NCBI RefSeq assembly: GCF_036785885.1
Contig: NC_092328.1
Span: 14,778,111 to 14,842,110 of the forward strand
DNA length: 64,000 nt
Direction of reading: 5' to 3'
Origin: Coffea arabica
Taxonomy: Eukaryota > Streptophyta > Magnoliopsida > Gentianales > Rubiaceae
Of the stretch, positions 22,770 to 35,150 are shown piece after piece. Both the position numbers and the translations under genes were made by a program. The notes under the pieces are model-generated. The model was not told where the DNA came from. It searched no databases and was given only the letters and a program-made list of their open reading frames with translations. Numbering within the stretch: the stretch's first letter is position 1; each line of letters opens with the position of its first letter.

Positions 22770-24250
22770 CATTATTGAGGAAGATAATAGAGATATGACA
22801 AAGCACAACAAATTGGACCAAAAAAGATACTATCTTGACAAGCAAAATAACATTCAACATATGAAAATAAGATCAAAGCAATGAAAATAACAATGGCAGA
22901 AATCGTAAGAAAAATAAATAGACTCAAATTTGATGAAAGCTATATAATACCTAAATCCATTTGTAATTGTTGATTATAAAGATTTATATGTGCACCTTAT
23001 AGTATCCATGATCTCATGCAGCAAGCTGTAAACCTAATAGTACGCTACCGTATCTGCTTTTCTTCCTGAAATAAAAAAGAGTTAATACAAGATTAATGAC
23101 AACAATATACATTGCTACAAATCAATATAGACAACAGAACGGTAATGAAAACAAAGAACAAGGCCTGGAAAAACTAAAAGCAAGTTATAAAATAGTAAAA
23201 AAGTTAAATTTTATGACTATACTTAGCTAGCCAACCTGCATGGACAAAGTTGTCACAAAAGAATCACATGCAACAGTCATTAAACAAAGAATCGATTTCA
23301 TGGAAGAATTTGGGAAGATTCTGTGAATGATAAACAAAAATACTGACTAATATGATAGAAAACAAAAACCTATCCCCATGCATGTAACAAATACAGAAGA
23401 AAAAATAACAGACTAATATGCAACAACATATAAAGGTTGTGTATAACAGAAACTAATAACAAATGAATCGATAACAAAGGAGGGCGCATCAAAGCTCATG
23501 CGATAGCAATTTTGCAACAGATCAAGATACATCAAAGCTCATGCAATAGTAAGTTTGCAAAATTCTCTTCATTATCCAAAAAAATACTGGCTGATATGGT
23601 AAAAAGTAAAAAATAATCCCCATGCATGCAACATACAAAAGAAAAAATAAAAAACTAATATATAGAAGAGAACTTAAAAGAAAGAAGAAAAGAAAGCTCC
23701 CTACAACCTAAGCGAAAGCGAAAGACAACAAAATTAAAACTGACACCACACTGACGCAGCCAACTCGCATCAACCCAGCATTTGAGAAAAAGGAGCAGAA
23801 TACAAATGAGCCAAAGTCGTCCGAGAAAAAGAAGCAGAATATAAATGACCCAAAGTCCGAGCAAGAACGAACTAGAGCAAAAGGGAACAACAAAAGCAAC
23901 TCTGAGTAGGAAGGAAACAGAGCAGGAATGAACCAGAGCAAAAAGGAACAACAAAAGCAAGCAAAAGGAAACAACAAAAGAGACTAAAATTTTAGATGGA
24001 TACAAGCCAACGTCCACTACCTGCAGCCAACTCAACAATGACCGAACGCAGCATATACAATATATCGCCACGCAGGCACCAACAGCAGGACCCACTAAGA
24101 GCACTAAGAGTACAACCCACTAAGAGCACTGACTGAAGAATAGTTATTGGCACCACCCTAACCAAAGGCCCCTCAAATTGGTATAAATTACTGCAATAAC
24201 CGGACCACAATTGCTACAGTAAATTAAGCTTGTAAATTGAGCTTGGTACT
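22770..24250 (-). other. Non-coding upstream region of the Helitron
   Basis: No supported gene. The stretch is A-rich on the plus strand. It holds a diverged direct repeat: 23370-23440 resembles 23580-23665 (shared CCCCATGCATG and GAAAAAATAA words), and a pair of CATCAAAGCTCATGC words lies near 23487 and 23532. A hydrophobic minus-strand frame at 23655-24104 is low-complexity and not a credible gene. The 5' Helitron terminus is probably here but was not located. Confidence 0.5.
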
Positions 24251-24282
24251 TTTATATCTTGTAAAATATAGAGGCTATCAAC

Positions 24283-25360
24283 ATGGTTCAAGCAGATGTA
24301 TCTCAGTCAATTCATATTATTCTTGATGGCACTAATTATTCTTATTGGGTTCAAGCATTTCTAAATTTTTTTTGTGATCGTAAACTTTGGAAAAATGCCA
24401 CCACTCATCCTATTGCCACCACTGAGGAATCCTCTAACAAATTCAATGCTTGGTTCGAAGAATGAGATAGTGATAATCATATAATTATCACTTGGATTAC
24501 TAGTACTTTTGTGCTTGGCCATTAATCGCTTTTTTAAGCAATTTGACATTGCGAAGGGAGTTTGGAACTTCATAGCCGACCGTTACATTGCTACTGATCT
24601 TTCTCGATATATTGTACCAACTTTCCCTTCGTCCTTATGCTTTGAAACAACAGCCTGTCCAATTTATTCAAGATTTCTACTTTGATATGGTCTACATTTA
24701 GGATGACATTCTTGAATCTAAACCAAGGTGCGAATATACCAGTTAAGTAGACAAATTTTATGCCTACCGCGATTCTCATTGCCTTATTCAGTTTCTTATG
24801 GCATTGCTGACGAGTTTGAATATACTCAGACCTCCATCCTTAATAGGAAGCTACTGCCTTCCCTTGATACTGTTCTCTAAGTACTTGATGTCTAAAGAGA
24901 CTTGCTAGCATACATCTACTCCACGCTTTATTGATATGGTTCGCGCTTCCTCTCGTCGGGCAAGTTCGACATTGTGATCTCCTGCACGTTCCTCTTCAAC
25001 CTCAACAAATAAGTCAACTATTGAATGCAAGTATTATCATCGCTTAGGTCATACTATTGTTGAGTGTCACAAACTCTAGTGCAAAAAAGGAAGATCAAGG
25101 ACAGCGTCTCTAGAATTCTACTCCTCGCACTGCTGTTGCTACTGATGTCACCAACTCACTTCCCAAGTATACTGTTGTCTCCAATGCTGGGCATTCATCT
25201 CTTGCTACCCTCAGGCCATTGTTTTTTTAAGGCTTTGCTTGCACTCCTCAATCTTCTACTAGTACTTTTTCTGTCACATCAAGTGCCTCTTTATGGGTTA
25301 TTGATTCAAGTTGCTGTAATAATATGATATATAACTCATTGTCGGTATATGTAAATTTTA
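24283..25360 (+). pseudogene. Ty1/Copia gag remnant
   Basis: The ATG at 24283 begins MVQADVSQSIHIILDGTNYS, followed by YWVQAFLNFF, the Copia Gag N-terminal signature. After a stop at 24463 the similarity continues in shifting frames: a zinc-knuckle-like CKYYHRLGHTIVEC near 25025-25070, in which the second cysteine has become tyrosine, and a WVIDS-like start of the protease near 25300. Pol, LTRs and primer site are absent, so this is an isolated fragment. The knuckle wording resembles Ale/Retrofit-type plant Copia elements, as a guess. Confidence 0.8.
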
Positions 25361-25625
25361 CTCTAAAGGATTAATTTTTTCTACACCAGTTTTACCGATT
25401 TTCGATCAAACTCGATATTTGGTTGAATCTTTGACATGCAGATTTTTACACATACTCGAACCGAAAATCTGACCAAATCTCGGTTCAATCAGTCAGACTG
25501 GCAAGCACGGTCTAAGTTTGAAAACATAACACACGCACTATGAAATAACTAATCACGTTGAATTGCTAAATTTTCCAATTGTGAGATGCAACTTTTTATT
25601 TAAAATGACTGGCAAGACAAATGAC
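25361..25625. other. Intergenic, no gene seen
   Basis: Short AT-rich spacer between the Copia fragment and the long-TIR element. Words resembling TTCGGTTC and GACCAAATCTC suggest further old repeat material, but no boundaries can be drawn. Confidence 0.4.
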
Positions 25626-25634
25626 GCAAAGTGG
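25626..25634 (+). repeat. Target-site duplication, left (GCAAAGTGG)
   Basis: Perfect 9-bp match to 46101-46109. The flanks beyond it do not match each other, as expected for a duplication made on insertion. Confidence 0.75.
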
Positions 25635-26690
25635 GGAAACCTTTATGGTGGGAAGGGCATTGACCGTTCCTACCATAGGTAGAGGAGTAGAGCATGACAC
25701 GTATATTTGGAAATAAAGGTGCTAATGGACTGGTTATGTTGTAGTCTTAACGCGCGTGGAGAAGGTCAGCTATATAGAAGCATTGTATGTGATTTGGTAT
25801 ATTTTAATACTCTACCATTTTCAAGACATTGATCAAACATGATCAATTCAATTTCTTTCATTTTCTCCAAAAACTCTCCTTTTTTCTTCTTGTATCTTTT
25901 TCTTTTTCAATACATCAGTTTGGACCAAAAAAATAAAATAAAATTGAAAATATGTAAAAGATTCATAAATTAACTCAAAAACACTTTATAGACTACCAAA
26001 AACACTATCTTTGTAACTTGCAAAAACTTCAAATAAACATTCAAATACTAACTATTGGTATTTAAAAAATGCGCTATATTTTATCGAATCAGAATAAATC
26101 CTTATACTTTTTTATTTTTATTTGTTTTTAATATACCCAGGTTTTGGTAATAAAAAGGAAGACAACAAAGGGTAAATTTGGAATTACATTTTTTAATATA
26201 CTCAAAATGAATTTTTTTAATATTATATTTTATAATGAGCTGTAAATAAACAAATAGTTTAAAGTAAGGGACGCAAGTGAGTTTCACACCCAAAAAAAAA
26301 AGAGGCAAGTGAGATTTTTCAATATTTGTGAGTGCCAAGTAAAATTGTTAGAAACCTCCGGGGAGGTTTATGAAATTATCCCAAACAAAAATTTAGATTG
26401 AATAAGTTGCTTTTTATAAGGGTTCTAAAGGTTGCTTGAGACTTTATAAATTAGATGTCTTGAGTTTGCAAAAACAATTTCTTGCATATCTATAGCTAGT
26501 GGAAACGAAGTCTAAACTTGCTATAGGTTAGTTTCTTGTTTTTTATTGTATCCTAAAGGGTAATTTGCCATTCAACCTAATTTTATTCTGATTTTATCAA
26601 ACTAATAAATTAGCTTATGGAAAAATGGGTAAATAGATAATTTATAGAGGAAAGCCATAAAGAGTTGGTGTTTTATTGGAAAACGAGTTT
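25635..26690 (+). repeat. Left terminal inverted repeat arm (about 1 kb)
   Basis: Read in reverse complement it aligns along its length with 45165-46100; both arms even share a spurious frame starting MALTNIEKSHLPLF. The left arm has about 115 extra bases at 25676-25790, most of which (25676-25765) match, inverted, the segment just inside the right arm at 45085-45170. Block order is therefore A-B-C on the left and A-C-B on the right when both are read inward. Confidence 0.8.
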
Positions 26691-26900
26691 ATTTTTATTT
26701 TATCCGATAAATAAGTTTGTTTATGGGAAAATGGATACCCTGTTCTTATAATGGAGGAAAGCTATAAAGAGCTGGTGTTTTATTGGAAAACAAGTTTATT
26801 TTTATTTTATCTGATAAATAAATTTGTTTATGGGAACATGGGTACTTTGTTCTTATAATGGAGGAAAACCATAAAGAGCTGGTATTTGATGGGAAAATGA
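26590..26900 (+). repeat. 107-bp tandem repeat, about three units
   Basis: The word CATAAAGAG (or TATAAAGAG) recurs in phase at 26656, 26763 and 26870 with a period of 107 bp, embedded in matching flanks (GAGGAAA before, TGGTGTTTTATTGG after). The units begin within the inner end of the left arm and continue beyond it. Confidence 0.75.
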
Positions 26901-27069
26901 TACTTTAGGATACCAATGGAAAACAGTTAAAACACATTCACAGATTTGGTATTTTAAATAATGAGATTGTTTTTAGGGGTGTTTTTATTGTTGTATTTTG
27001 GGATATTTTTAGAATTTAAGAATTATTTGAGATATTTTATAAAAATTTCAACCATCCACTGCCACCCCC

Positions 27070-27073
27070 TTCT

Positions 27074-27105
<32 letters not shown>
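27070..27105 (+). repeat. (CT)n microsatellite in a pyrimidine-rich tract
   Basis: About 15 CT dinucleotides within a C/T-rich stretch that extends to about 27270. Apparent reading frames here on both strands are simple-sequence artefacts. Confidence 0.85.
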
Positions 27106-27106
<1 letters not shown>

Positions 27107-27404
27107 CCCTTCTTTCTTCCTCTTTCACTCTCATCTCTTCTCTCTCTCCTTCCTCCTTCTCCTTCCTCCCTTTTCTTCTCCCTCCCACCTCCACCCCTGC
27201 TACCACCCACCACACACTGCCACTGCCACTGCCACTCCCACCCAAATTGGCCCCCTCTCCCCCTCACGTTACATATTTTTATTAATGAAAATTTTTCCTG
27301 TAAATGGCCTGCTCTTTATGACTTTCCTTCATTATATGATCAAAGTACCAGTTTTTAACGAGCATTTTACATCTATTTATTTAGTACTTTAAACAATGAT
27401 ATTC

Positions 27405-28370
27405 AGCTGTTTCTTTCCTTTTTAGACCAACTCTTTTGACTTGTGAATTTTTTTGCTCTCGGAAAAAATTTTTTGATTAATTTTTTATAGAAATGCAAAA
27501 GAAAAAAATTAATTATGTATAAATTCCAAAAATACTAATTTATTCACAGGATAAAATCAGAGTAAAATTTCTAGTGAATAAATGGGTTTAATATGCAATA
27601 CCCGTGTTCCCATTAATTACTATTTATTTTTGGCTTTACTCCATAAAGTGCTCATTTTCCCCCTTTTCCATAAATTACCAGCTCTTTATATCACTCCTCT
27701 ATGAATTATTTATTTAATTCATGTTGCATGCATAACCCACCAATCTCCATTTCATAAGTCTAGGGTACCGAAGGATTAATAATTTATTTATCAGATACAG
27801 TCAGAGTAAATGGTGAATATATGGGTTTAACATGTTATACCCATTTTTCTATAAATTTTTTATTAATTATGCAGGGTACCGTAGGATTAATAATTTATTT
27901 ATCAAATAAAATCAGAGCAAATGGTCAATTATACCCGTTTTCCATTTATTCTTTATAGAAATGCTACAAATTTACAGCTTTGCTGCATAAAGTGCCCATT
28001 TTCTCATAACATACCAACTCTTTATGGTACTCCTCCAACATATGAACAAAGCACTCACTCTTTATGGGTCGTTTACTTTTACATATTTAATTGATGTTAA
28101 ATGTATAATTTACTGGTTTACCTTTCATAAATGTAGGATACCAATGGATAACAGTTAAAACACATTCACAGATTTTGTATTTTGGCAGCTCTTTATGGCA
28201 GTCCTCCAACATATGAGCAAAATGCCAATAATTAAATTAGTAATTTTTTTGATTTATACATAAATTTTTTTTTTTTTTTTTTGCATTTGCACAAAAAATT
28301 AATGAAAATTTTTTATCAGAGAGCACAAAAGTCAAAAGGATTGGTCTACAAGGGAAAGGAATAGTAGATA
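27405..28370. repeat. Inverted repeat pair, possible nested MITE
   Basis: The segment 27405-27545 matches the reverse complement of 28235-28370; shared words include TTTTGACTT and TAGACCAA. Just outside, 28400-28455 carries ACATCCCCAAAAACATC and 26958-27010 carries a loosely complementary TTGTTTTTAGGGGTGTTTTT. This would fit a MITE of about 1.5 kb spanning 26958-28455. No target duplication could be assigned, so its outer limits are tentative. Confidence 0.45.
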
Positions 28371-28455
28371 TGTACAGTACTTGTATTTCATATTCAAAAT
28401 GCTACAGTGCTGTTTTTGAAAAACATCCCCAAAAACATCTAATCCAAACGGAACC

Positions 28456-29224
28456 AGTATTTTTCCACTGTTTCATCCTTAGAAGAGTGATATAAATACA
28501 AACATATAAACACAGACATACATGTGTTGTGTGTGTATTTGAAGACAACTTCTGCATCCAAAGCTAGCTATTCAGCTTTTGTGTCTCCATTATTGTTTCT
28601 TAAGTATTATAAATTTTTGGAAATTAATGAAATGTCATTATTAGTTCTGTGTATGGATTCAATCCAAAAATATGGTTGTATTAGTTAAATTTAGTTCGTA
28701 AAGTTAAAGTCTTTCAAACATACCATAGGAAGAAGTAGCAAGCATTGGCAATGATTTTGCAATATAATATCAATTTGAATAACTGACAAAAATTAAAATA
28801 TCATCATGTTTGATATTGGTTAAGTTTACAAAAATAATAACGAACAATTAAATGGCAAAATCTACTAATAACGAAAACTTCCCCAATTGCTTTAGACTCC
28901 GTATTAGACGGCAAACAAATATTTTTTGAAGTATTTATTTCCTATAAAACAAAGTTATGGAAAGATCTTTTTTTTAATTGTAATTGTATTCAATTTAAAA
29001 AATGAACACATTAATAGTGTGAACATGAAATTAAGGAAATTGTAAATGATATGATTTCGGGGAAAAAAATTATGCTACCGACTTTTTTGTATTTATCACG
29101 AATTCACATATTGTGGCTGTAAATTGAAAAATTGTCTAGATCATCTTTTCATTAATTAGTCTTGTTTTTTTTCGTACTATCGTTACTTTGAATTGAAAGT
29201 TTAGTTGCACGTTGTTTGTGAGTA
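28456..29224. other. Interior of long-TIR element, no gene
   Basis: AT-rich non-coding DNA with no frame, RNA gene or repeat that I can support. It continues at 44634 after removal of the LTR element. Confidence 0.5.
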
Positions 29225-29229
29225 ACTTC

Positions 29230-32200
29230 TGTAGACACCAAATTTTGGTGTAATTTCATTTACTAATTATTTTTTAGTCTGTGCTCGTTTTTTTTTCACT
29301 TTTTAGTTTTTAGTTTTTTAGTTTTTTGTGTTATTATTATTTTTAAGTTTTTAGCATAGAATTTCTTGAAAATGAAAAAAGAAAAAGAAGAAAAAAGTGA
29401 AAAATGACGAAAAATGGAAAATGAAAGGAAAAGAATGAAAATGGCAAAAATAGGTGGAAGTGTGCATGTTGAACAAGTGTACAAAACAATCATGGGACAA
29501 GTGTCCCTTTTGTTTAATTGACAACACAACATTTAGGAGGACACTTGTTTAGCTTAGAAGGGAGGTTTGAGGTTTTGGAAGAAAAAAGAAAGGAGGCGGC
29601 GGAAAAAAGGAAAAAGTCGGCTAAGGGCAAGAGAAAAACAGAGGAGGAAAAGAAAACAATGCACAGCACGTTTCATCTGGGGGGAGGTTAGAGAAAGGAG
29701 CCACGGCTAAAAGCAAAGAAAAAACAGAGGGCTTAGCCTGGAGAGAAAAAGGCAAGGCAATAGGGGGCGGCGGACGGACTGAAGAATGGAAAAAGAAACG
29801 GAAAAGGAAAACAAGGGGGAGAGTAGAGGGCGAAGAGAGGGGAAAGACATCTTAGGAAAATTGGAAAATCTGAGGGCATGACGGCAAGGAACCAGAAAAA
29901 GAAAACAGAGCAACGAGGGGAAGCTTCGGGGTCCAGCAACAGCGGACAGAAAAACAAAAGGGGGAAAGAGACGGCGGACAAGAGCAAAAAGAAGGGGAGC
30001 TGCAAACATAGAAAATTGAACAAGAAGAAAACTGGAGATTGGGAGAGGGCTTCGAACAGCTTCGGAATTTGGGCAGTGGAGCACTTTTGGATTAGCTCCT
30101 GGAGTATCGCATAGCCACACCAAGTCACACGTTCGAGCCACGGCAGGCAAAATTGGAAAACAGAGGAGGAAAGGAATTGCAACTCCAGAATTTTCCATTT
30201 GCCGCCCAGGAATTGACACCGTAAGAAGCCATCCACTGTCGCCGCCACTCAAACAAGAGTACCGTAAGTTGACCCTTCTTCTTTAAATTTCAGTTCTTCC
30301 CCAAGCTCTTTGATCATGTCTACCGCGGTTTGGCTGTGAATATTTTTGTTTCATTTTATGCTGATTGTTCATAGTTCTTTGAATATACATGCGACGTATG
30401 TCGACTGAGCTAGAATTCTTTTTGTTGTTGATAATTTTGGGCTGATTATAACGCTGAATGAACAAAGAACCGAGACAAATTTTAGTGCCCCCAATCTGTT
30501 TGATAAAATGCTTAACTGAAAGTCCTAATTGAGGATGGCTTGGCTTGCAAAGAAACATTCGGTTTTAATGGTAGGAAAACAGAGCCGTGAGAGGCTCTGA
30601 TGTGCTGTTTTTTTTTGTAATTTTGCTATGCGGCCCTATGTTTGAGTCCGAATCGATGCTATGAGGGGGGGGGGGGTGTTGTGAGTTTCATTTTCGGCTA
30701 AAAATGTTTAGAAATTGAAACCAGATTTTCTGGTATTGCCGGCCACAGGAGCTAAAATGCTAAACTGATATCAAGCTCGTTGGAGAAGATAATCAATTGT
30801 CTAAAATTGCATTCTCAGCCCTTCCATATCTGCTTCTGCTGTGATATAACCCCAGAGTTGCTAGAACTTCATAATTTGCCCCCCGAAATTGTTGTAATTC
30901 CTTCAATTAGATCCCTGTTTTGTTGCATTTCAATCCCTCAAATCCCCCTTGTTCACCGTGGCCTCAAAGTTAGGAAAAATCAAATCCATCTTGCCCTTCT
31001 TGAGCTTAATCCTTTTGCCTATTTTATGTGACTTTTTGGGATAAATTAATTTTGGGATTTAGATCATAATTGGGCTTGAATAATTTTAGTTGATTTGTTA
31101 TCTTGTTGGGCTTAGGCCTATGTTTGGCTAATGATATTTGGCTGGGTTTGTGTAAGAGGGTTAATTTGTTTTTGGGCTTTTGGTTTGGGCTAGAGGGTCA
31201 AGGCCCATCTTTTTGGTTGGCTAATTTTTGAGGCAAAATAATATACTAGCCCACTTGTTTTTTCCTTGGACTTTCGATTGGGCCAAATGATCTTGGCCCA
31301 AGAAAGGTGACAATGGCCCATTTCCTTTTGTTTTGGGATTTCCGATTGGGCTTGGAAGGTCTTGGCCCTCGAAATAAATACAAATGGCCCAATGGCCTGT
31401 TTCGCCAAGAAGCCTGATAACAAAATTTCATTCCAGTCCCCTGACTTTCGAGTGCTTTCACTATGGCCCCAACAACTTCCAATTTCATTCAATGGGGTCC
31501 TTACTTTAATTGCAAATAGGTCCCTGAACTTTATTTTCCTTTAATTTTGACCCCAAAATTTTGACAATCTTTGCAATTAAGTCCCTTCTTCTTTTGACTT
31601 CTTAAATGTGGGTTGTTGACATGATTCAATTGATTCAAATTCATGCTTATTTCTATCATTTGTGATTATTTGCCAAATAAATTGGTGCCTTGACCCTTTT
31701 ATTGTTTTGAAGCTAATATTCTTTTCATTTCACAACTCAAGGGAGGTAACCTCTATCTCCTTGATTTTATTTTTCCTACGTGCTCCTACGTGTTATGTGA
31801 ATATGCATGTCTACGTTGCTTTCCTTGCCTTTCTTTAATTCCTTTCATTTATTTTATTTACTTTTGCTTTTTATTTAAGTTATTCATTTTGGGGTATGTG
31901 TACACCTCTTGGCTTGTAATAGTTAGGGATTTAATTATTTTATTCCTTTTCCCCCTTTTAGATTGTAGTAGGGTCTCCCTAATGTAATAGATAGGGCTTG
32001 GAGGAGCATTCAATGAAGACCTATCGAAGTCATGTGCCTAGCTAGCAAATGTAATAGTTAGGGCTTTAATTGTCTTATGTGTCTTGCATGCTTAGTTACT
32101 ACGTGTTAATTTGCTTTGTTAGGGCCTTGCATCTAGTCGAGCATGCTAAATGTTATGTGCTATGTGTTTATAAGTGTTTGGCATGTCTAATCGCTTTCCA

Positions 32201-33434
32201 TAGCCATGAATGAATGTGATGGATGAATGTACGTCACCACACTAGTCCAATGCTAGTTGTGGCTCATTATTTTATTAGGAATTCATAAAAAGGGCTAGTC
32301 TAACGCTAGACCCAATAGGCCATCCCCTTTTGTTAGTGCATATTTGCATGTCCACTACATGTCATGCATTTTTCTTAGTTTTATCATTTGGCATGCTCCT
32401 CGAGCCCATTTTCCCCTCATTTTAGGATTTTTGCATCTCATGCTAGTTATAGGGTACATTTGCCTGAAGAGTCCCCTTCTGATAAGGGAAACGAGCGAGT
32501 GTGGCTACTCGATAGCCTTAGCACGCTAGTTTTGCCTTCTAATCAAAGGGAAAATCGAAGTCGACAAGTTAGGAGTCATTCCCATACCCGACCTGATGCA
32601 TTCCCTTAGGTTCATTCATTCTCATTTATCACTCACTCATTCTTTTCAATTCACATTTTCCTTTCCTTATTGTTCATTTTGATTTCTACTTCACAAAATT
32701 GCATTTAATTACACCTATATGCACTTATCACTATATTTCATACACTTGCACACGAACACTTGGAATTTTCATACAATTGCACACGTGCACCTTTTCATAC
32801 ACTTGCACACAAACACTTGGATTTTTAATTTCTTTCATACACTTCCACACTTGCACATTTGAGTCTCATTTGCATTAATCGACCTCTATGGGGTTTTCCT
32901 TTGTTGGCCGCCACAATTCATGTGGTTTGGGACCAAAAGCCTCACGAGAGACATCGTAGAATTTAGGATTGCATTTTTCTTTCCGTATTGCATTCATGTA
33001 GTCATATCCAACGCGCGAACATATATTGGGTAGAAAATTAGGAAAGGTAAGGTTAAGTCGCGCAACTAGCCTTGGCTAGGTCAAAGGGGTGCCTTGGATT
33101 CTATCCTTGCCTTCCCCTTTGTCAAACGTGACCCCCGAACCTTTTTCTTTGGCTTACGTGGACTAGGAGTCGTTTTAAAAAGGGTTTTACTACTTTGTCT
33201 TTAAAAAATACTTTTTGGGTGACTTGGTACACCCCAAATCTATACCAAGTGGCGACTCCGTTTTCATATTTAAAAAACCCTTTTTAAAATTTCATTTGGC
33301 CAAATCGTCGCTTTCCAAAGTCCCATGGCCTTTTTACTTTTCATTTTGCACACGTTCACACCACACTTCACACACACATCACTCACACACACATTTCACA
33401 TATCATTTTTTCATTCGAAAAGTGGGGCGCGACA
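29230..33434 (+). repeat. 5' LTR of the Ogre-like element, 4205 bp
   Basis: Begins with a near-palindrome ACACCAAATTTTGGTGT after TGTAG and ends GGGGCGCGACA. A long G run lies near 30665 (three Gs longer than in the 3' LTR). A degenerate tandem block at about 32725-32860 is built on CATACACTTGCACAC. Frames on either strand, such as 30252-29707, appear identically in both LTRs and encode nothing recognisable. Confidence 0.92.
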
Positions 33435-33435
33435 G

Positions 33436-33453
33436 TTGGCGACTCCACTGGGG
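33436..33453 (+). other. Primer binding site of the Ogre-like element
   Basis: TTGGCGACTCCACTGGGG starts one or two bases after the LTR end, the correct place for minus-strand priming. The tRNA-Arg-type assignment is from memory. Confidence 0.7.
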
Positions 33454-34769
33454 ACTTCCTAAGTGGGTCCGAGCATTTGACTTAGCCATTCGTTTCCTTT
33501 TTCTACCCTTTTTATGCATTGCATTTGGATATTAGGGTTGCATTTTTTGTTTTAAGGACTTTTTCGCATCGCGCGCGTATCAAACATTTCCCTCACTCAC
33601 GTACGTGTGATTGGTTGATTGGATGTTGTTTATTTGTTTATCTCGCGCTTGCATTGCATTTGGGAGGGGGTGTGTCACCTTTAGAGCCTCGCGTGGTTCT
33701 CAACCCCTTCCCTCAAATTAGGGGAACACTTCATACGTGCATATTTATTTGCTTTATCCCATTTTATTTGTATTTTCGTGGGCGCCATCCCACACCGCCT
33801 TGTAGGATTAGGATCGATTGCCTTGGGTAGGCGGATGGTGTGCTCTGCGCCCATAGCGCTACCTAAGGGATCACTCGAGCCACCGACCGAAGGCCCTGGG
33901 AGTGATGACCCTTCGCCTTTAGGTCTGAAGGCTTGGGAGCCGAAGCTTTATCGAGTCTAGGCATTAGTGAACCCCAGCCTCATGCATCCATATTTGAATG
34001 ACCTAAGGTAGAGTCGGCCTCACCCTATTTTAAGCACATTAGGCACGAGGGAAGGGGTTCCACCCCTTTTACTTGCTTTATTGTATTTCTTTTCTTAATT
34101 GCTCCCAATGTGTTATGTGTACTATCAATTGCACTAACCATTTTTTTGTTTCTTGGCTTGCATTCATATGCCTTAGCGATAAGAGGCCCTTTTGGCACTC
34201 TTTTAGTGACTCACCCTCTAGATAGCTCACATGTTTAAATTTCAGTCTTTGCACTTGATTTTCAATAAATATATTTCATTTTTAGACTTTTTCCCCCCGA
34301 TACATTATTTATGTCCTTTAGGTCATATTTGTCACATATTTACATCGCTTTAATAAACTGGCATCACGCATAAATCCTAGAAAGGGAATGCCATTTGGGG
34401 GATCCCGTGTTAGGAATAAACCACCCCATGTCTCGGATATGTAATCCAAATGAGACTTGCACGTTTACCTTTCTCGTACCATCCGAAGGGGTAGTGCACA
34501 AGGTAAGGTAAGATCCGATCATTTTCATAGAGTGATCTTTGGAATATGAGCATCTAATAATCACTTTTTGGCCATTTTATCAAAAATTGGTAAAAATCCC
34601 TTGCGTGAAGGACATTAATTTGAAGAAATTCACAAACGATTCCTCCTATTGAGATGATAAATAAATTGAGGCCAAATTGTGATTTTAGAAGGCTCATAGA
34701 CTGATTTTCTGAAACCACCAATGGTCGGCCGATCCGATCAATCCATTTTGTCAATTCATAATCGATTTT

Positions 34770-35150
34770 AAATAAACCATTCCTTTGACCAATTTACCCT
34801 TTTTAGGGTCATCCGGTCGATTTTTGAAAAATCATTCAATTCATTTGACCAATTTACCCTTTTAGGGTGACTTGGTCGATTTTTGCATAAATCATCAATC
34901 TCTTTTTCATTCATCTGGCCAATTCACCCATTTTTAGGGCAATCGAATCGATTTTGAATAAATCAAGTTTCATTCATTTGACCAATCTACCCTTTTTAGG
35001 GTGATTCGATCAATTTTTGAATAAATCAAATTTCATTTAATTCATTTGACCAGTTTACCTATTTTTAGGGCAATTTGGTCATTTTTAAATAAATCATCAA
35101 TTTTATCCAATCCATTTGACCCGTTTTTTCCCTTTTTAGGGTTTAAGTCT
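34770..35150 (+). repeat. Degenerate tandem repeat, about 65-70 bp unit, six copies
   Basis: Six successive blocks each contain TTTGACC (or TGGCC), a TTTACCC-TTTTAGGG core, and a GGTCGATTTTT-like tail followed by AAATCA. Spacing varies from roughly 60 to 75 bases, indicating an old, diverged tandem array. Confidence 0.7.

Larger units (their letters stand above)
19002..24250 (-). mobile_element. Helitron remnant, minus strand, truncated by the chromovirus
   Basis: A decayed autonomous Helitron reads right to left: N-terminal region, HUH replicase and PIF1-like helicase. It stops abruptly at 19002 where the chromovirus LTR begins; the remainder of the helicase and the 3' end should lie left of the window. 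The right boundary is not determined, because no clear TC terminus was found between 22770 and the Copia fragment at 24283. The limit given is only the start of the neighbouring element. Confidence 0.8.

Noticed and set aside
23655..24104. 149-codon hydrophobic minus-strand frame
   Set aside because: Low-complexity Leu/Phe/Ser/Cys composition with an alternative frame of the same character; derived from an A/G-rich plus strand upstream of the Helitron.
27037..27392. Frames rich in Ser/Leu or Arg/Glu around the CT microsatellite
   Set aside because: Simple-sequence translation, no gene features.
29707..30252. 181-codon minus-strand frame, duplicated at 40904-41449
   Set aside because: It lies inside the LTR, is hydrophobic or low-complexity, overlaps a similar frame in another phase, and is duplicated only because the LTR is.
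33215..33960. Three plus-strand frames spanning the LTR/internal junction of the Ogre-like element
   Set aside because: They overlap one another, run across the primer site, and show no Gag motif.
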